Positions 17,511 through 24,797 of a stretch of 64,000 nt of DNA are shown here, one piece after another (position 1 is the first letter of the stretch; each line of letters starts with the position of its first letter). Source of the DNA: Frigoribacterium sp. ACAM 257 (lineage in GTDB: Bacteria; Actinomycetota; Actinomycetes; Actinomycetales; Microbacteriaceae). A program made the translations under genes and the position numbers. The notes beneath the pieces are model-generated. The model searched no databases, was not told where the DNA came from, and saw only the letters and a program-made list of their open reading frames with translations. The DNA lies in assembly GCF_007954365.1 (NCBI RefSeq), contig NZ_VOLO01000002.1, forward strand, positions 558,001 through 622,000, given 5' to 3'.

Positions 17511-17572
17511 AGAACCCCGTTCCGTTCGAAGAACCGCGAAGCAATGCGGTTCTCTGAACGGAACGGGGTTCT
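17511..17572. terminator. Bidirectional 27-bp hairpin between convergent genes
   Basis: Arms 17511-17537 and 17546-17572 pair over 27 bp with two mismatches and an 8-nt loop; the stem contains AACCCCGTTCCGTTC. It lies 49 nt after the secreted glycosidase stop and 62 nt before the end of the minus-strand oxidoreductase gene, a good place for a two-way terminator. Confidence 0.7.
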
Positions 17573-17634
17573 CTGGCGCGATGAGCGCTCGCAGGAGGCG
17601 CGGGTCGCGTCCCCGAGGGGAGAAGCGGCGGCGG

Positions 17635-18312
17635 CTACGCCTCGCTGGGGTGCGGCGCCGGCTCGTTCGTCGCCGTCGCGCGGGTGGCCTTGGCCAGGTT
17701 CTCGACGAGCTCCGAGCGGGTCTGCGACACGACGTAGGCGGGCTGGTCGCGCTCGACGCGCCAGCTCTCGCTGAGCGGGCCGACGTTGACCGTGTCGAAG
17801 CCGACCTCGTCGTAGAGGCGCTGCACGAGCTCGGCGGCCTCCTCGAAGTCGCTCGACGTCGCGAGGGCGCGACGGCCCTCGGTGCCGGCGGGCTTGCCGT
17901 CGGTGGTGATGTCCTTGGCCATGATGTGGTTGAAGCCCTTGGCGACCTTGCTCTCGGGCAGGTGGCGCTGCAGCATGCCCGACACCGTGTCGAGTCCGTT
18001 GTCGAGGGCGGGGATCTGGCCGTCGCGCTCGAAGTAGTAGTTGTTGGTGTCGATGACGACCTTGCCCGCGAGCGGTGCGACGGGCACCTGCTCGTAGTTC
18101 TTCAGCGGGACCGTGACGACCACGACCTCGCCTGCCTCCGCCGCCTCCTCGGACGTCGCGGCACGCGCCTTGTCGCCCAGGTCGGCGACGAGGTCGGTCA
18201 GGGTCTCGGGACCGCGCGAGTTGCTGATCACGACGTCGTGGCCGTGCTCGATGAGTGCCCGGGCGACCTGGCTGCCGATGTTGCCTGCTCCGATGATTCC
18301 GTACGTAGTCAT
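17635..18312 (-). CDS. NADP oxidoreductase, F420-dependent type
   Basis: A 225-aa protein with an N-terminal Rossmann fold: TTYGIIGAGNIGSQVARALI with the GxGxxG nucleotide loop, then VVISNSRG binding the NADP phosphate. It belongs to the coenzyme F420-dependent NADP oxidoreductase family (Pfam NADP oxidoreductase). Such proteins reduce NADP or F420, or act as uncharacterised NADPH reductases. The ATG at 18312 is preferred over the upstream in-frame start because it places the Rossmann strand at the N-terminus. It stands alone, convergent with the carbohydrate operon. Confidence 0.8.
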   Translation of the reverse strand: MTTYGIIGAGNIGSQVARALIEHGHDVVISNSRGPETLTDLVADLGDKARAATSEEAAEAGEVVVVTVPLKNYEQVPVAPLAGKVVIDTNNYYFERDGQIPALDNGLDTVSGMLQRHLPESKVAKGFNHIMAKDITTDGKPAGTEGRRALATSSDFEEAAELVQRLYDEVGFDTVNVGPLSESWRVERDQPAYVVSQTRSELVENLAKATRATATNEPAPHPSEA

Positions 18313-18402
18313 GCCACGAGCCAACGCCCGCGGGGTGGTCGGGTGTTCCCGCTCCCAGGCAGCTCGGAGGCAGCGCCCAGTCGCCGGGAGCGTGGTGGGG
18401 CG

Positions 18403-18434
18403 GCTGCGCTGAGCCGCGCTGAGCCGCGCTGAGC
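18403..18434. repeat. Ten-bp tandem repeat between minus-strand genes
   Basis: Three copies of CGCTGAGCCG-like sequence (the last one diverged) fill the gap between the small zinc-ribbon gene and the oxidoreductase gene. No function is apparent. Confidence 0.55.
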
Positions 18435-18673
18435 TAGCGGCGACCGAGCCGCGCGGCGAGCCGGGCCCATGCCCCGCGTCTCCGCACCGGGCACGCGCGC
18501 CGCTCTCGTGGCTCCTGCCGCGGCACGAAGGTCGACGACGAGCAGGCCGTGCAGGTGAGCACCCACGGGTGCACGCTCAGCCCGGAGCCGTAGTACGGGT
18601 TGTCGACGAGCCTGGCCGGACCGTGGCAGTCGGGACAGGTGGGGGTCGCCGTGGGGCGCGTCTCGTCGTTCAT
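18434..18673 (-). CDS. Small zinc-ribbon protein
   Basis: A 79-aa basic protein with one apparent zinc ribbon: CPDCHG near residue 13 and CTACSS near residue 41, separated by PYYGSGLSVHPW. The C-terminus is Arg rich. It may bind nucleic acid or be a structural zinc protein; I do not recognise a named family. The ATG at 18673 has a GGAAGG-like sequence upstream. It is isolated, downstream of a 16-bp tandem repeat array. Confidence 0.6.
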   Translation of the reverse strand: MNDETRPTATPTCPDCHGPARLVDNPYYGSGLSVHPWVLTCTACSSSTFVPRQEPRERRACPVRRRGAWARLAARLGRR

Positions 18674-18842
18674 GGTCGGGCCTTCCGTGGAGGGTTCGCC
18701 CGGTCGTCCGTGCCCGAGCGCTGCTTCGTCGTCTCGGGTTCGGAGTGCCGCCTCCTCGTGACTGGCCCCGGCCTGGCCCCAGATCGGGGCCCGGCCGCTG
18801 CCGTCCCGGGGGAGGAAGACTCCTGTCAGGTCTGATCCGTCT

Positions 18843-18916
18843 CGTGACGGATCAGGTACGTGACGGATCAGGTACGTGACGGGTCAGGTACGTGACGGGT
18901 CAGGTACGTGACGGAT
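18843..18916. repeat. Tandem array of a 16-bp unit
   Basis: Four full copies and one partial copy of CAGGTACGTGACGGAT (the middle two end in GGGT) lie head to tail. TGATCCGT at 18833 can fold back on the first unit's ACGGATCA. The array sits upstream of the zinc-ribbon gene and downstream of osmC, on no coding frame. It resembles an iteron or multi-site operator array; without a known binding protein this is speculation. Confidence 0.85.
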
Positions 18917-19020
18917 CGGCGCACGACGAGGCCCGCCCCGCCGACCGCTCCACGGTGATCCGTGGGCGGTCGCGCGGAGCGGGCCTCGTCGCTGGTGCCG
19001 GCGGTGCGGGCAGGTGCTGC

Positions 19021-19461
19021 CTAGCTCTCGAACGTCGCGTCGAGCGTGATCTCGACGCCGGTCAGCGCCTTGCTCACGGGGCAGGTCTCCTTGGCGTCCT
19101 GCGCGGCCGCCTGGAACTGGGCCTCGTCGATGCCGGAGACCTCGCCGCGGACGGTGAGGGCGATGCCGGTGAGCTTGAAGCCGCCGGCCGAGTCCGGGCC
19201 GAGCGAGACGTCGGCCTTGACGTCGAGCGACTCGACGGTGCCGCCGGCCTGGCCGAGCACGGCGCTGAACTGCATGGCGTAGCAGGCGGAGTGGGCGGCC
19301 GCGAGGAGCTCCTCGGGGCTGGTCGAGCCGGCGGCGTCGTCGGCGGCGCGCTTCGGGAACGAGACGTCGTAGGTGCCGAGCTTCGAGCTCGAGAGCTCGA
19401 CCTGGCCCTCGCCGGTCTCGAGGCTGCCGTTCCATGCGGTGCGGGAGGTGCGAGTGGGCAT
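19021..19461 (-). CDS. osmC: OsmC-family peroxiredoxin
   Basis: A 146-aa OsmC/Ohr-family hydroperoxide reductase. The two redox cysteines are present in AAAHSACYAMQFS and in KETCPVSKALTG. The N-terminus TRTSRTAWNGSLETGEGQV fits the OsmC rather than the Ohr subgroup. It reduces organic hydroperoxides in the cytoplasm using thiols such as mycothiol or lipoyl proteins. The ATG at 19461 has an AAGGAACACG leader. It lies 80 nt downstream of an OhrR-like regulator gene on the same strand, forming a peroxide-response pair. Confidence 0.9.
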   Translation of the reverse strand: MPTRTSRTAWNGSLETGEGQVELSSSKLGTYDVSFPKRAADDAAGSTSPEELLAAAHSACYAMQFSAVLGQAGGTVESLDVKADVSLGPDSAGGFKLTGIALTVRGEVSGIDEAQFQAAAQDAKETCPVSKALTGVEITLDATFES

Positions 19462-19541
19462 CGTGTTCCTTCTTTCGTGTGGGGAGGGGGAGTCGGGGGA
19501 GTCGTGGGGCGGCGGGTCGCCGGCGCGAGGCGGCGGCAGGC

Positions 19542-19988
19542 CTAGGAGGCGGCGCGGACGCTGTCGCCCAGCTCGCCGACCTGGGCCGTGAGGGCCGCGA
19601 TCGCCGCGGGGTCGAGCCCGGTCGCGGCGCAGATGCTCGCCGGGATGCCGGCCGCCGAGGCCCGGAGCGCCTCGCCGTCGGCGGTGAGCTCGACGCGCAC
19701 GCTGCGCTCGTCGTCGGGCACCCGGGTGCGGGTCACGAGGCCCTGGCCCTCGAGGCGGCGCAGCAGCGGGGAGAGCGTGCCCGAGTCGAGGTGGAGGCGC
19801 TCGCCGAGCCCGGAGACGCCGGTCGGCCCCTGCTCCCACAGCACCAGCATCACGAGGTACTGCGGGTACGTGATGCCGAGCGGCTCGAGCAGTTCGCGGT
19901 ACCGGGTGGTCAGCGCCCGCGACGCGGCGTAGAGCGCGAAGCAGATCTGCTCGTCGAGCAGGGGGGTGGTCGGGGCGGCCGCGGTCAT
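19542..19988 (-). CDS. ohrR: MarR-family organic peroxide sensor (OhrR-like)
   Basis: A 148-aa winged-helix regulator. The N-terminal [17 protein letters not shown] contains the reactive cysteine at the OhrR position, and [20 protein letters not shown] is the recognition helix region. OhrR proteins release DNA when that Cys is oxidised by organic hydroperoxides. The neighbouring osmC gene is the expected target, probably co-transcribed. The repeated TTGTGCGCAA sites just upstream are the likely operator. Confidence 0.88.
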   Translation of the reverse strand: MTAAAPTTPLLDEQICFALYAASRALTTRYRELLEPLGITYPQYLVMLVLWEQGPTGVSGLGERLHLDSGTLSPLLRRLEGQGLVTRTRVPDDERSVRVELTADGEALRASAAGIPASICAATGLDPAAIAALTAQVGELGDSVRAAS

Positions 19989-20006
19989 GGTCCCGACACT
20001 AGCACG

Positions 20007-20031
20007 TTGTGCGCAACTCAGTTGTGCGCAA
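20007..20031. promoter_or_regulatory. Operator for the OhrR-like regulator
   Basis: Two exact copies of TTGTGCGCAA (20007-20016 and 20022-20031) are spaced 15 bp centre to centre, with CAACTCAGTTG forming an inverted repeat between them. They lie 19-43 nt upstream of the ohrR start, where bound protein would cover the promoter. A TAGTGT -10-like box on the minus strand lies between the sites and the gene. Confidence 0.65.
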
Positions 20032-20055
20032 TTGATGGAGTGCGCTCCTTCGGCG

Positions 20056-20730
20056 TCAGGGGCGTGGGGGCGCTGCCGGGGCGACCGGCGCCTCCTTCGC
20101 TGCGGGGTGCCCCTCGGCGAGGTCGACCGCGACGGCGGCGCGACCGAGGCACTCGAGGCTCGCGGCCGTGGTGAGCGGCAGGCTGAGGAGCGAGAGCAGG
20201 GCGCCGGCGAAGCCGAATCCGGGGAACCCCTCCACGACGGCGATGAGGACCACGCCGACGATGCCGACCGTGAACGCGGCGGCGCCGCCGAGGCCGATCG
20301 TGAGCGTGCCCACGAGGCCCAGCCGCTGCTTCCGGGCAGAGGCGAGGAGGCGCGGCGCCAGCGTCGCGGACAGCTCCGGCGCGCCCTCGCTCGTGTAGTC
20401 GACGACGAGCCGGTCGTCCCGCCACGACACCGGTGCCAGTGCTCGGCGCTCGCGGCGCAGCCAGACGCCGACGGCCACGGGGACGACCAGGGCGACGGCC
20501 ATCGAGGCGAAGGCGAGCACCGCGACCGCCCTGACGGCGCTGGACCACTCGAGGTCGTCGAAGCCGGAGAACAGCCGATCGGTGCCGAGGGCGGCCGCCG
20601 AGCCGACCACGACCGCAGCCGCCGCGAGGACGACTCGGCGACGCGGCGTGACGAGCTGCGCGGACCCGATCCGCCACTCGTGCCAGCCGCGGCGGCGCAG
20701 TTCGCGCCGAGCGGGCGCAGGGTCGGTCAC
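20056..20730 (-). CDS. Multi-pass membrane protein of unknown function
   Basis: A 224-aa membrane protein with four hydrophobic segments (about residues 33-52, 66-87, 135-160, 165-185) and a cytosolic [21 protein letters not shown] loop. The GTG start overlaps the stop of the upstream membrane-protein gene (GTGA), so the two are coupled. I do not recognise the family. The tail is Ala/Pro rich. Confidence 0.7.
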   Translation of the reverse strand: MTDPAPARRELRRRGWHEWRIGSAQLVTPRRRVVLAAAAVVVGSAAALGTDRLFSGFDDLEWSSAVRAVAVLAFASMAVALVVPVAVGVWLRRERRALAPVSWRDDRLVVDYTSEGAPELSATLAPRLLASARKQRLGLVGTLTIGLGGAAAFTVGIVGVVLIAVVEGFPGFGFAGALLSLLSLPLTTAASLECLGRAAVAVDLAEGHPAAKEAPVAPAAPPRP

Positions 20731-21851
20731 GAGTCGCCGCCGGCGGCGGGGCTCGACGCAGTCGTCGTCCGGTCCGCAGCGGGCGCGAGCAGGTGCGACC
20801 GGGCCTCGGCCCAGCGGCGCACGCGGCGGATCCGCACGATGAAGAGGGGGACGAACGCGACCATGGCGACCGCCATGCAGACGACCAGGACGCGTGCGAA
20901 CGTGGCGAACCCTCCGTCCCCGCCGAGGGCCTGGGCGAGCTGCTGGCAGACGAGGCCCGCGAAGAGCAGCTCCGTCTGGGCCAGCTGCACCGGCAGGGTG
21001 ACGGCGGTGACCGACGCCCAGCGGGCGGAGAGGCGCTCGTCGTCCGGGCTCAGGTCGACCTCGCGTCGGGACAGCACCGCACGCCCGATCCGGCGCGCCC
21101 TGTCCTGGTCGCGACCGAGCAGGGCGACGAGCTGTCGCTGCAGCCGGAGGAGCACGACGACGCACGCGACCGAGGCGGCGATGAAGGCCAGGCCGCCCGC
21201 CACGACGAGGAAGCCCGTGTCGTCGTCGGTGGGCACGAACGACAGAGCCACGGCGACGGGGACGAAGGTCAGGGCGAAGGTCAGGGCGACCGATCGGACC
21301 GCCCGTCGGATCTCTGCGGGCGTGACGGCGGCCCACTCGACCGGCGCGCCGAGCTCGTCGACGCGCCTGCGTGCCCGTTCGCCGAGAGCGGGCCCCGCCA
21401 CGAGGGCGCCGACCGTGAGCAGCGCTCCGACGGCGATGAAGGAGGCGGCGAGCCAGACCGGCGACCCCGCCCACGCTGCGGACGCGACGACCAGGGCGGC
21501 GCCCGCGGCCTGTCCGCCGAGGAGCGACCAGAGGAACCGGCGGTGCCGCCGCCGCCCGTCGTCGGTCGGCGACTCGTCCCAGGCGGCGAGGACGGCCCCC
21601 AGCACGAGCGGCGGCACGGCGAGGAGGAGGACGCCGAAGCAGCCGACGAGCAGGGAGCCGATGCCGTCGTCCCCGAGGATCACCAGCAGGACCGTGCCGC
21701 CCATCTGGACGCCCGTCACGACGAGGACGGCGAGCACGAACACCACGACGCCGACGGGGTCGCGGCGTCGGGCCCGGTCGGGCGCAGGGATCGGCGTGCG
21801 CGCGGGCGGGGAGGTCGGCGCGTGTGCGGGCGGGTGGTCGTCGTCGGTCAC
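20727..21851 (-). CDS. Multi-pass membrane protein of unknown function
   Basis: A 374-aa protein with a Pro-rich cytosolic N-terminus and about eight hydrophobic segments. A soluble loop around residues 245-275 (RRIGRAVLSRREVDLSPDDE) separates two membrane halves. GTG start at 21851. It is translationally coupled to the 224-aa membrane protein that follows, and both may form one complex. No catalytic motif is visible. Confidence 0.7.
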   Translation of the reverse strand: MTDDDHPPAHAPTSPPARTPIPAPDRARRRDPVGVVVFVLAVLVVTGVQMGGTVLLVILGDDGIGSLLVGCFGVLLLAVPPLVLGAVLAAWDESPTDDGRRRHRRFLWSLLGGQAAGAALVVASAAWAGSPVWLAASFIAVGALLTVGALVAGPALGERARRRVDELGAPVEWAAVTPAEIRRAVRSVALTFALTFVPVAVALSFVPTDDDTGFLVVAGGLAFIAASVACVVVLLRLQRQLVALLGRDQDRARRIGRAVLSRREVDLSPDDERLSARWASVTAVTLPVQLAQTELLFAGLVCQQLAQALGGDGGFATFARVLVVCMAVAMVAFVPLFIVRIRRVRRWAEARSHLLAPAADRTTTASSPAAGGDS

Positions 21852-21956
21852 GCTCCCAGTCTGGACGGCCCGCGTTCGGGGGGCACGGGCGTCGACGGGT
21901 GGGAGCGGGTGAGCCGCGGGCGGGGCCGCGAGCCGCGCCGCGCAGCGCCGTGCCGC

Positions 21957-22022
21957 GTCACATCGCCTTTCGAGCGTCGCGTGCCGCCGTGACGAGACGT
22001 GATGCTCGGAACACGATGCGAC
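21957..22022. repeat. Dispersed long inverted repeat, copy 2 of 3
   Basis: Arms around 21957-21984 and 21996-22022 carry the same GCTCGGAAC core as the copies at 1190 and 28041, with a more decayed left arm (CTTTCGAGC). It lies in the divergent gap between a membrane-protein gene and a small gene at 22043, so a simple terminator role does not fit here. Confidence 0.75.
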
Positions 22023-22042
22023 GGCGGCGTAGCCTCGTCCGC

Positions 22043-22273
22043 ATGAGCAGCGACGCGACCGCGCACGACGACACCGCCGGGCACGACGACACCACCGGCA
22101 TGACCGCCGACGAGAAGCGGCACGACCAGCTGACCCGGGCGCCGAAATCGGACGAGACGGACGCCGCGCCTCGCATCACCGCCGAGGACCGATCCCACGG
22201 CGTCACCAGGATCGACGTCGCCGACACCGCGAAGGTCCGTCCCGGCGGGGGAGAGGCGCACACGCGCGACTGA
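22043..22273 (+). CDS. Small hydrophilic hypothetical protein
   Basis: A 76-aa charged protein, rich in Asp, Thr and His at the N-terminus (HDDTAGHDDTTG) with a conserved-looking tail SHGVTRIDVADTAKVRPGG. A TAGCCT box ends 7 nt before the ATG, suggesting a leaderless mRNA starting at the AUG. No family is recognised. Codon use matches its neighbours, which supports a real gene, but it may be specific to close relatives. Confidence 0.55.
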   Translation: MSSDATAHDDTAGHDDTTGMTADEKRHDQLTRAPKSDETDAAPRITAEDRSHGVTRIDVADTAKVRPGGGEAHTRD

Positions 22274-22327
22274 CCCGTCTCGGCGACGGCCGGCCCCGAT
22301 GTCGGCGGCGGGACCTACGGTGACGAC

Positions 22328-22903
22328 GTGACCGGGTCCTCGAGCGCAGACCGCGCCTCCTTCGCGTGCTGTGTCCCCGGGTGCCCCCGACCGGTCGAGG
22401 CCGACGGGCCCGCCCCGCTCTGCGCCCGGCACCTCGACGCCGCCGCCGACTGGTCCGAGCGCGAGCACGGCCTCACCGACCTGCTGCCCTCGCCGTGCGT
22501 CGCGTGCGGTTCTCGCCTCGGCGTGCACTGGCCGTCGGGCTGGCTCTGCGCCGTCTGCGAGTGGCGGCACGGCGACTCGCCGGACGGCGAGCTCGCACCT
22601 CCCCGGGTCGACGTCGTCTACTACCTCCGCTTCGACGACCGGGTCAAGATCGGCACCTCGTCCGACCCTCGTCGGCGGCTCGCCCGCATCTGGCACGACG
22701 ACCTGCTCGCCTTCGAGCGCGGCGACCGGCTCGTCGAGCACCGCCGCCACGTGCAGTTCGCCGAGCACCGCTTCGCCCGCACGGAGTGGTTCGCGGCCGC
22801 GCCCGAGCTGCTCGCGCACGCGGCGGCGCTCCGGGCGGGCTCGGACGACCCGTGGAGCACCTGGGCGCGCTGGCGCAGCGAGGCCCTGGCCCTGCGAGGC
22901 TGA
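22328..22903 (+). CDS. Zinc-ribbon plus GIY-YIG-like (MUG113/T5orf172) protein
   Basis: A 191-aa protein. The N-terminal half has two Cys clusters (CCVPGC...CARH and CVACGS...CAVC) likely to bind zinc. The C-terminal half shows the GIY-YIG-related Mug113 pattern: VVYYLRFDDRVKIGTSSDP, then RRRLARI, a His (EHRRHVQF) and the Glu of AEHRF. GIY-YIG enzymes cut DNA, although this subgroup is largely uncharacterised. A TACGGT box ends 6 nt before the GTG, consistent with leaderless expression. It is convergent with a second predicted nuclease at 22973. Confidence 0.7.
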   Translation: MTGSSSADRASFACCVPGCPRPVEADGPAPLCARHLDAAADWSEREHGLTDLLPSPCVACGSRLGVHWPSGWLCAVCEWRHGDSPDGELAPPRVDVVYYLRFDDRVKIGTSSDPRRRLARIWHDDLLAFERGDRLVEHRRHVQFAEHRFARTEWFAAAPELLAHAAALRAGSDDPWSTWARWRSEALALRG

Positions 22904-22910
22904 CGCACTC

Positions 22911-22945
22911 GGCACTCGGCACTCGGCACTCGGCGCTCGGCGCCC
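22911..22945. repeat. Short tandem repeat between two nuclease-like genes
   Basis: About four copies of a 7-bp unit CACTCGG/CGCTCGG lie directly after the GIY-YIG gene stop, in the 69-nt gap between the convergent genes. Confidence 0.6.
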
Positions 22946-22972
22946 ATCGCAGGGACCAGGTTCGTGCTCGGA

Positions 22973-23974
22973 TCAGCGCAGCCAAGCGTCGACGTAGAGG
23001 TCGCCGCGCACCTCGCGGAACACGTCGAGCAGCTGCGGCACGGTGCGCCGCGTCAGCCCGGAGACGACGAGGTCGTGCGGGCCGAGGGCCTCGAGGCCGC
23101 CGGTGCGGATGCGGACGACCTCCCACCCGGCGGAGCGGAGCGCGCGGTCCTTGCGGCGGTCCGCCTCCTCGCGGTGGCCGACGTGCTCGAGTCCGTGCCG
23201 CCCCGTGGAGTCGTACTCGACCGCGACACGGAGCTCGGGCAGCAGCACGTCGGGCCACGCCTCGAGGTGCTCGAAGAACGGGCGTGCGAGGCGGACCGCG
23301 TTCACGCCCGCGGTGAACGTGATCACGGCGGCGAGGTCGGCCCGCAGCTGCTCCTCGACCGCGGACGCAGGAGGCGGTGCGCACGCACTCGAGAACGCCT
23401 CGCCGACGGGCAGGTCGGGGGTGCGGTCGCAGAGCTGGTCGCGTCTCGCCGGGAGGCGGGAGGAGCGGGGTGCACGGGCGGTGCGGGTCGCCGACGGCGT
23501 GGCGGGGGACGGCGCTCCCACTCGTCGCAGCAGGGCGGCCCGTTCACCGCCGTCGACGACGGGCACCGGTCGACGAGCGTCGCCCGCGACCTCGGAGCCG
23601 GACGCTCGGTCGCCGGGCTCGCGGGCACGCTTGGGAGCCGGGTCCATGGGCACGGCCGGCAGGCGTCGCGGCGAGGCGAGGTCGGCGCAGGTCGGGCACC
23701 ACGACGAGCGGCGTCGCTCGCGCCCCGGCCGGTGCCGTTGCTCGTCGGGGGTGGCGACGAACTGGTGGCCGGCGTCGCAGAGCCAGGTCAGCCACACGTC
23801 CGCCGCGGGAGGCACCTGACTGAGCAGCAGCCCTCGGTTGTGCTCCGGCCGGTACTGCCGCACGAGCACGGGGTAGCGCGTCCACGCGTCGCGGTACTCG
23901 CCGGGCGCGTACGGCACCTCGGCGCCACGGGACCGCTGACGGCGGGCCCACCAGCTCTCGATCGGTTCGGGCAC
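22973..23974 (-). CDS. Zinc-ribbon protein with Vsr/DUF559-like nuclease domain
   Basis: A 333-aa protein. Residues 1-95 hold a treble-clef-like zinc domain (WLTWLCDAGHQF ... SWCPTCADLA) of the kind found in actinobacterial multi-zinc-ribbon proteins. A Pro/Ala/Arg linker follows. The C-terminal third has the PD-(D/E)XK/Vsr-like pattern LRVAVEYDSTGRHG, HREEADRRKDRALRSAGWEV and VRIRT. This layout suggests a DNA-acting nuclease. The GTG start is 6 nt after a TAGCGT box on the minus strand, so the mRNA may be leaderless. It could serve repair or defence; no methylase or helicase partner is adjacent. Confidence 0.7.
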   Translation of the reverse strand: MPEPIESWWARRQRSRGAEVPYAPGEYRDAWTRYPVLVRQYRPEHNRGLLLSQVPPAADVWLTWLCDAGHQFVATPDEQRHRPGRERRRSSWCPTCADLASPRRLPAVPMDPAPKRAREPGDRASGSEVAGDARRPVPVVDGGERAALLRRVGAPSPATPSATRTARAPRSSRLPARRDQLCDRTPDLPVGEAFSSACAPPPASAVEEQLRADLAAVITFTAGVNAVRLARPFFEHLEAWPDVLLPELRVAVEYDSTGRHGLEHVGHREEADRRKDRALRSAGWEVVRIRTGGLEALGPHDLVVSGLTRRTVPQLLDVFREVRGDLYVDAWLR

Positions 23975-24102
23975 GCCGCGACGCTACGACCCGCCACCGA
24001 CACTCGCGCGGAGGCGGAGGCGGAGGCGGAGGCGCAGGCGCCTGGCCGACACCAGGAGGCGCGCCTCTCGACCCGGCGCCCGTCGCGACGGATGATGGGG
24101 GC

Positions 24103-24648
24103 ATGACCAGCGCCTCCGTCGTCTCCGTCAGCCGCGATCCCGAGCACCGCTTCTCGAAGCCGGTGGTCGACGACATCGTGCTCGTCGCGGGGCTCGGCGT
24201 CGAGGGCGACGCCCACGCCGGCACGACCGTGCAGCACCGGTCACGGGTCGCCCGCGACCCCTCGCAGCCGAATCTGCGTCAGGTGCACCTCGTCCACGCC
24301 GAGCTGTTCGGCGAGGTGCAGGGCTCGGGTTTCGAGGTCGCCCCGGGCGAGCTCGGCGAGAACGTCACGACGCGCGGCGTCGACCTGCTCGGGCTGCCTC
24401 GCGGCGCGGTGCTGCGGCTCGGGCCGGACGCGGTCGTCGAGATCACCGGGCTGCGCAACCCGTGCGTGCAGATCGACGGGCTGGAGTCGGGACTGATGCG
24501 CGAGCTCGTCACCCGCGACGACGAGGGACGGGTCGTGCGCAGGGCCGGCGTCATGGCCGTGGTGCTCGTCGGCGGGCGGGTGGCCCCGGGCGACGACGTC
24601 TCCGTCGAGCTGCCCCAGGGCGAGCACGAGGCGCTGCAGCCGGTCTGA
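24103..24648 (+). CDS. MOSC domain protein
   Basis: A 181-aa MOSC-domain protein, related to the sulfur-carrier C-terminus of molybdenum-cofactor sulfurases and to YiiM/YuaD. The family features are VAGLGVEGDAHAG at residues about 28-40, GELGENVTTRGVDLLGLPRG, and the single conserved Cys in LRNPCVQID. Such proteins bind or transfer sulfur to Mo enzymes or reduce N-hydroxylated compounds. The gene is monocistronic. Confidence 0.85.
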   Translation: MTSASVVSVSRDPEHRFSKPVVDDIVLVAGLGVEGDAHAGTTVQHRSRVARDPSQPNLRQVHLVHAELFGEVQGSGFEVAPGELGENVTTRGVDLLGLPRGAVLRLGPDAVVEITGLRNPCVQIDGLESGLMRELVTRDDEGRVVRRAGVMAVVLVGGRVAPGDDVSVELPQGEHEALQPV

Positions 24649-24797
24649 GGACGGAGGCCGGGTCATCCTCGGGGACGAACTCCGCGCCTCCTCGTGTCGT
24701 CCGCCCCCGGCGAGGCCACGACGGCGGCCATGCTGTCGGGGACGTCCCCGCCCGGTCGTGACCGCGGCCCCGGCGGGGGGACGCCAGGAGGAGCTCC

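Noticed and set aside
22043-24648. Horizontally acquired defence island
   Set aside because: The two nuclease-like genes share GC content and codon style with their neighbours, and no integrase, tRNA junction or modification gene is present; only a note on the gene pair is kept.
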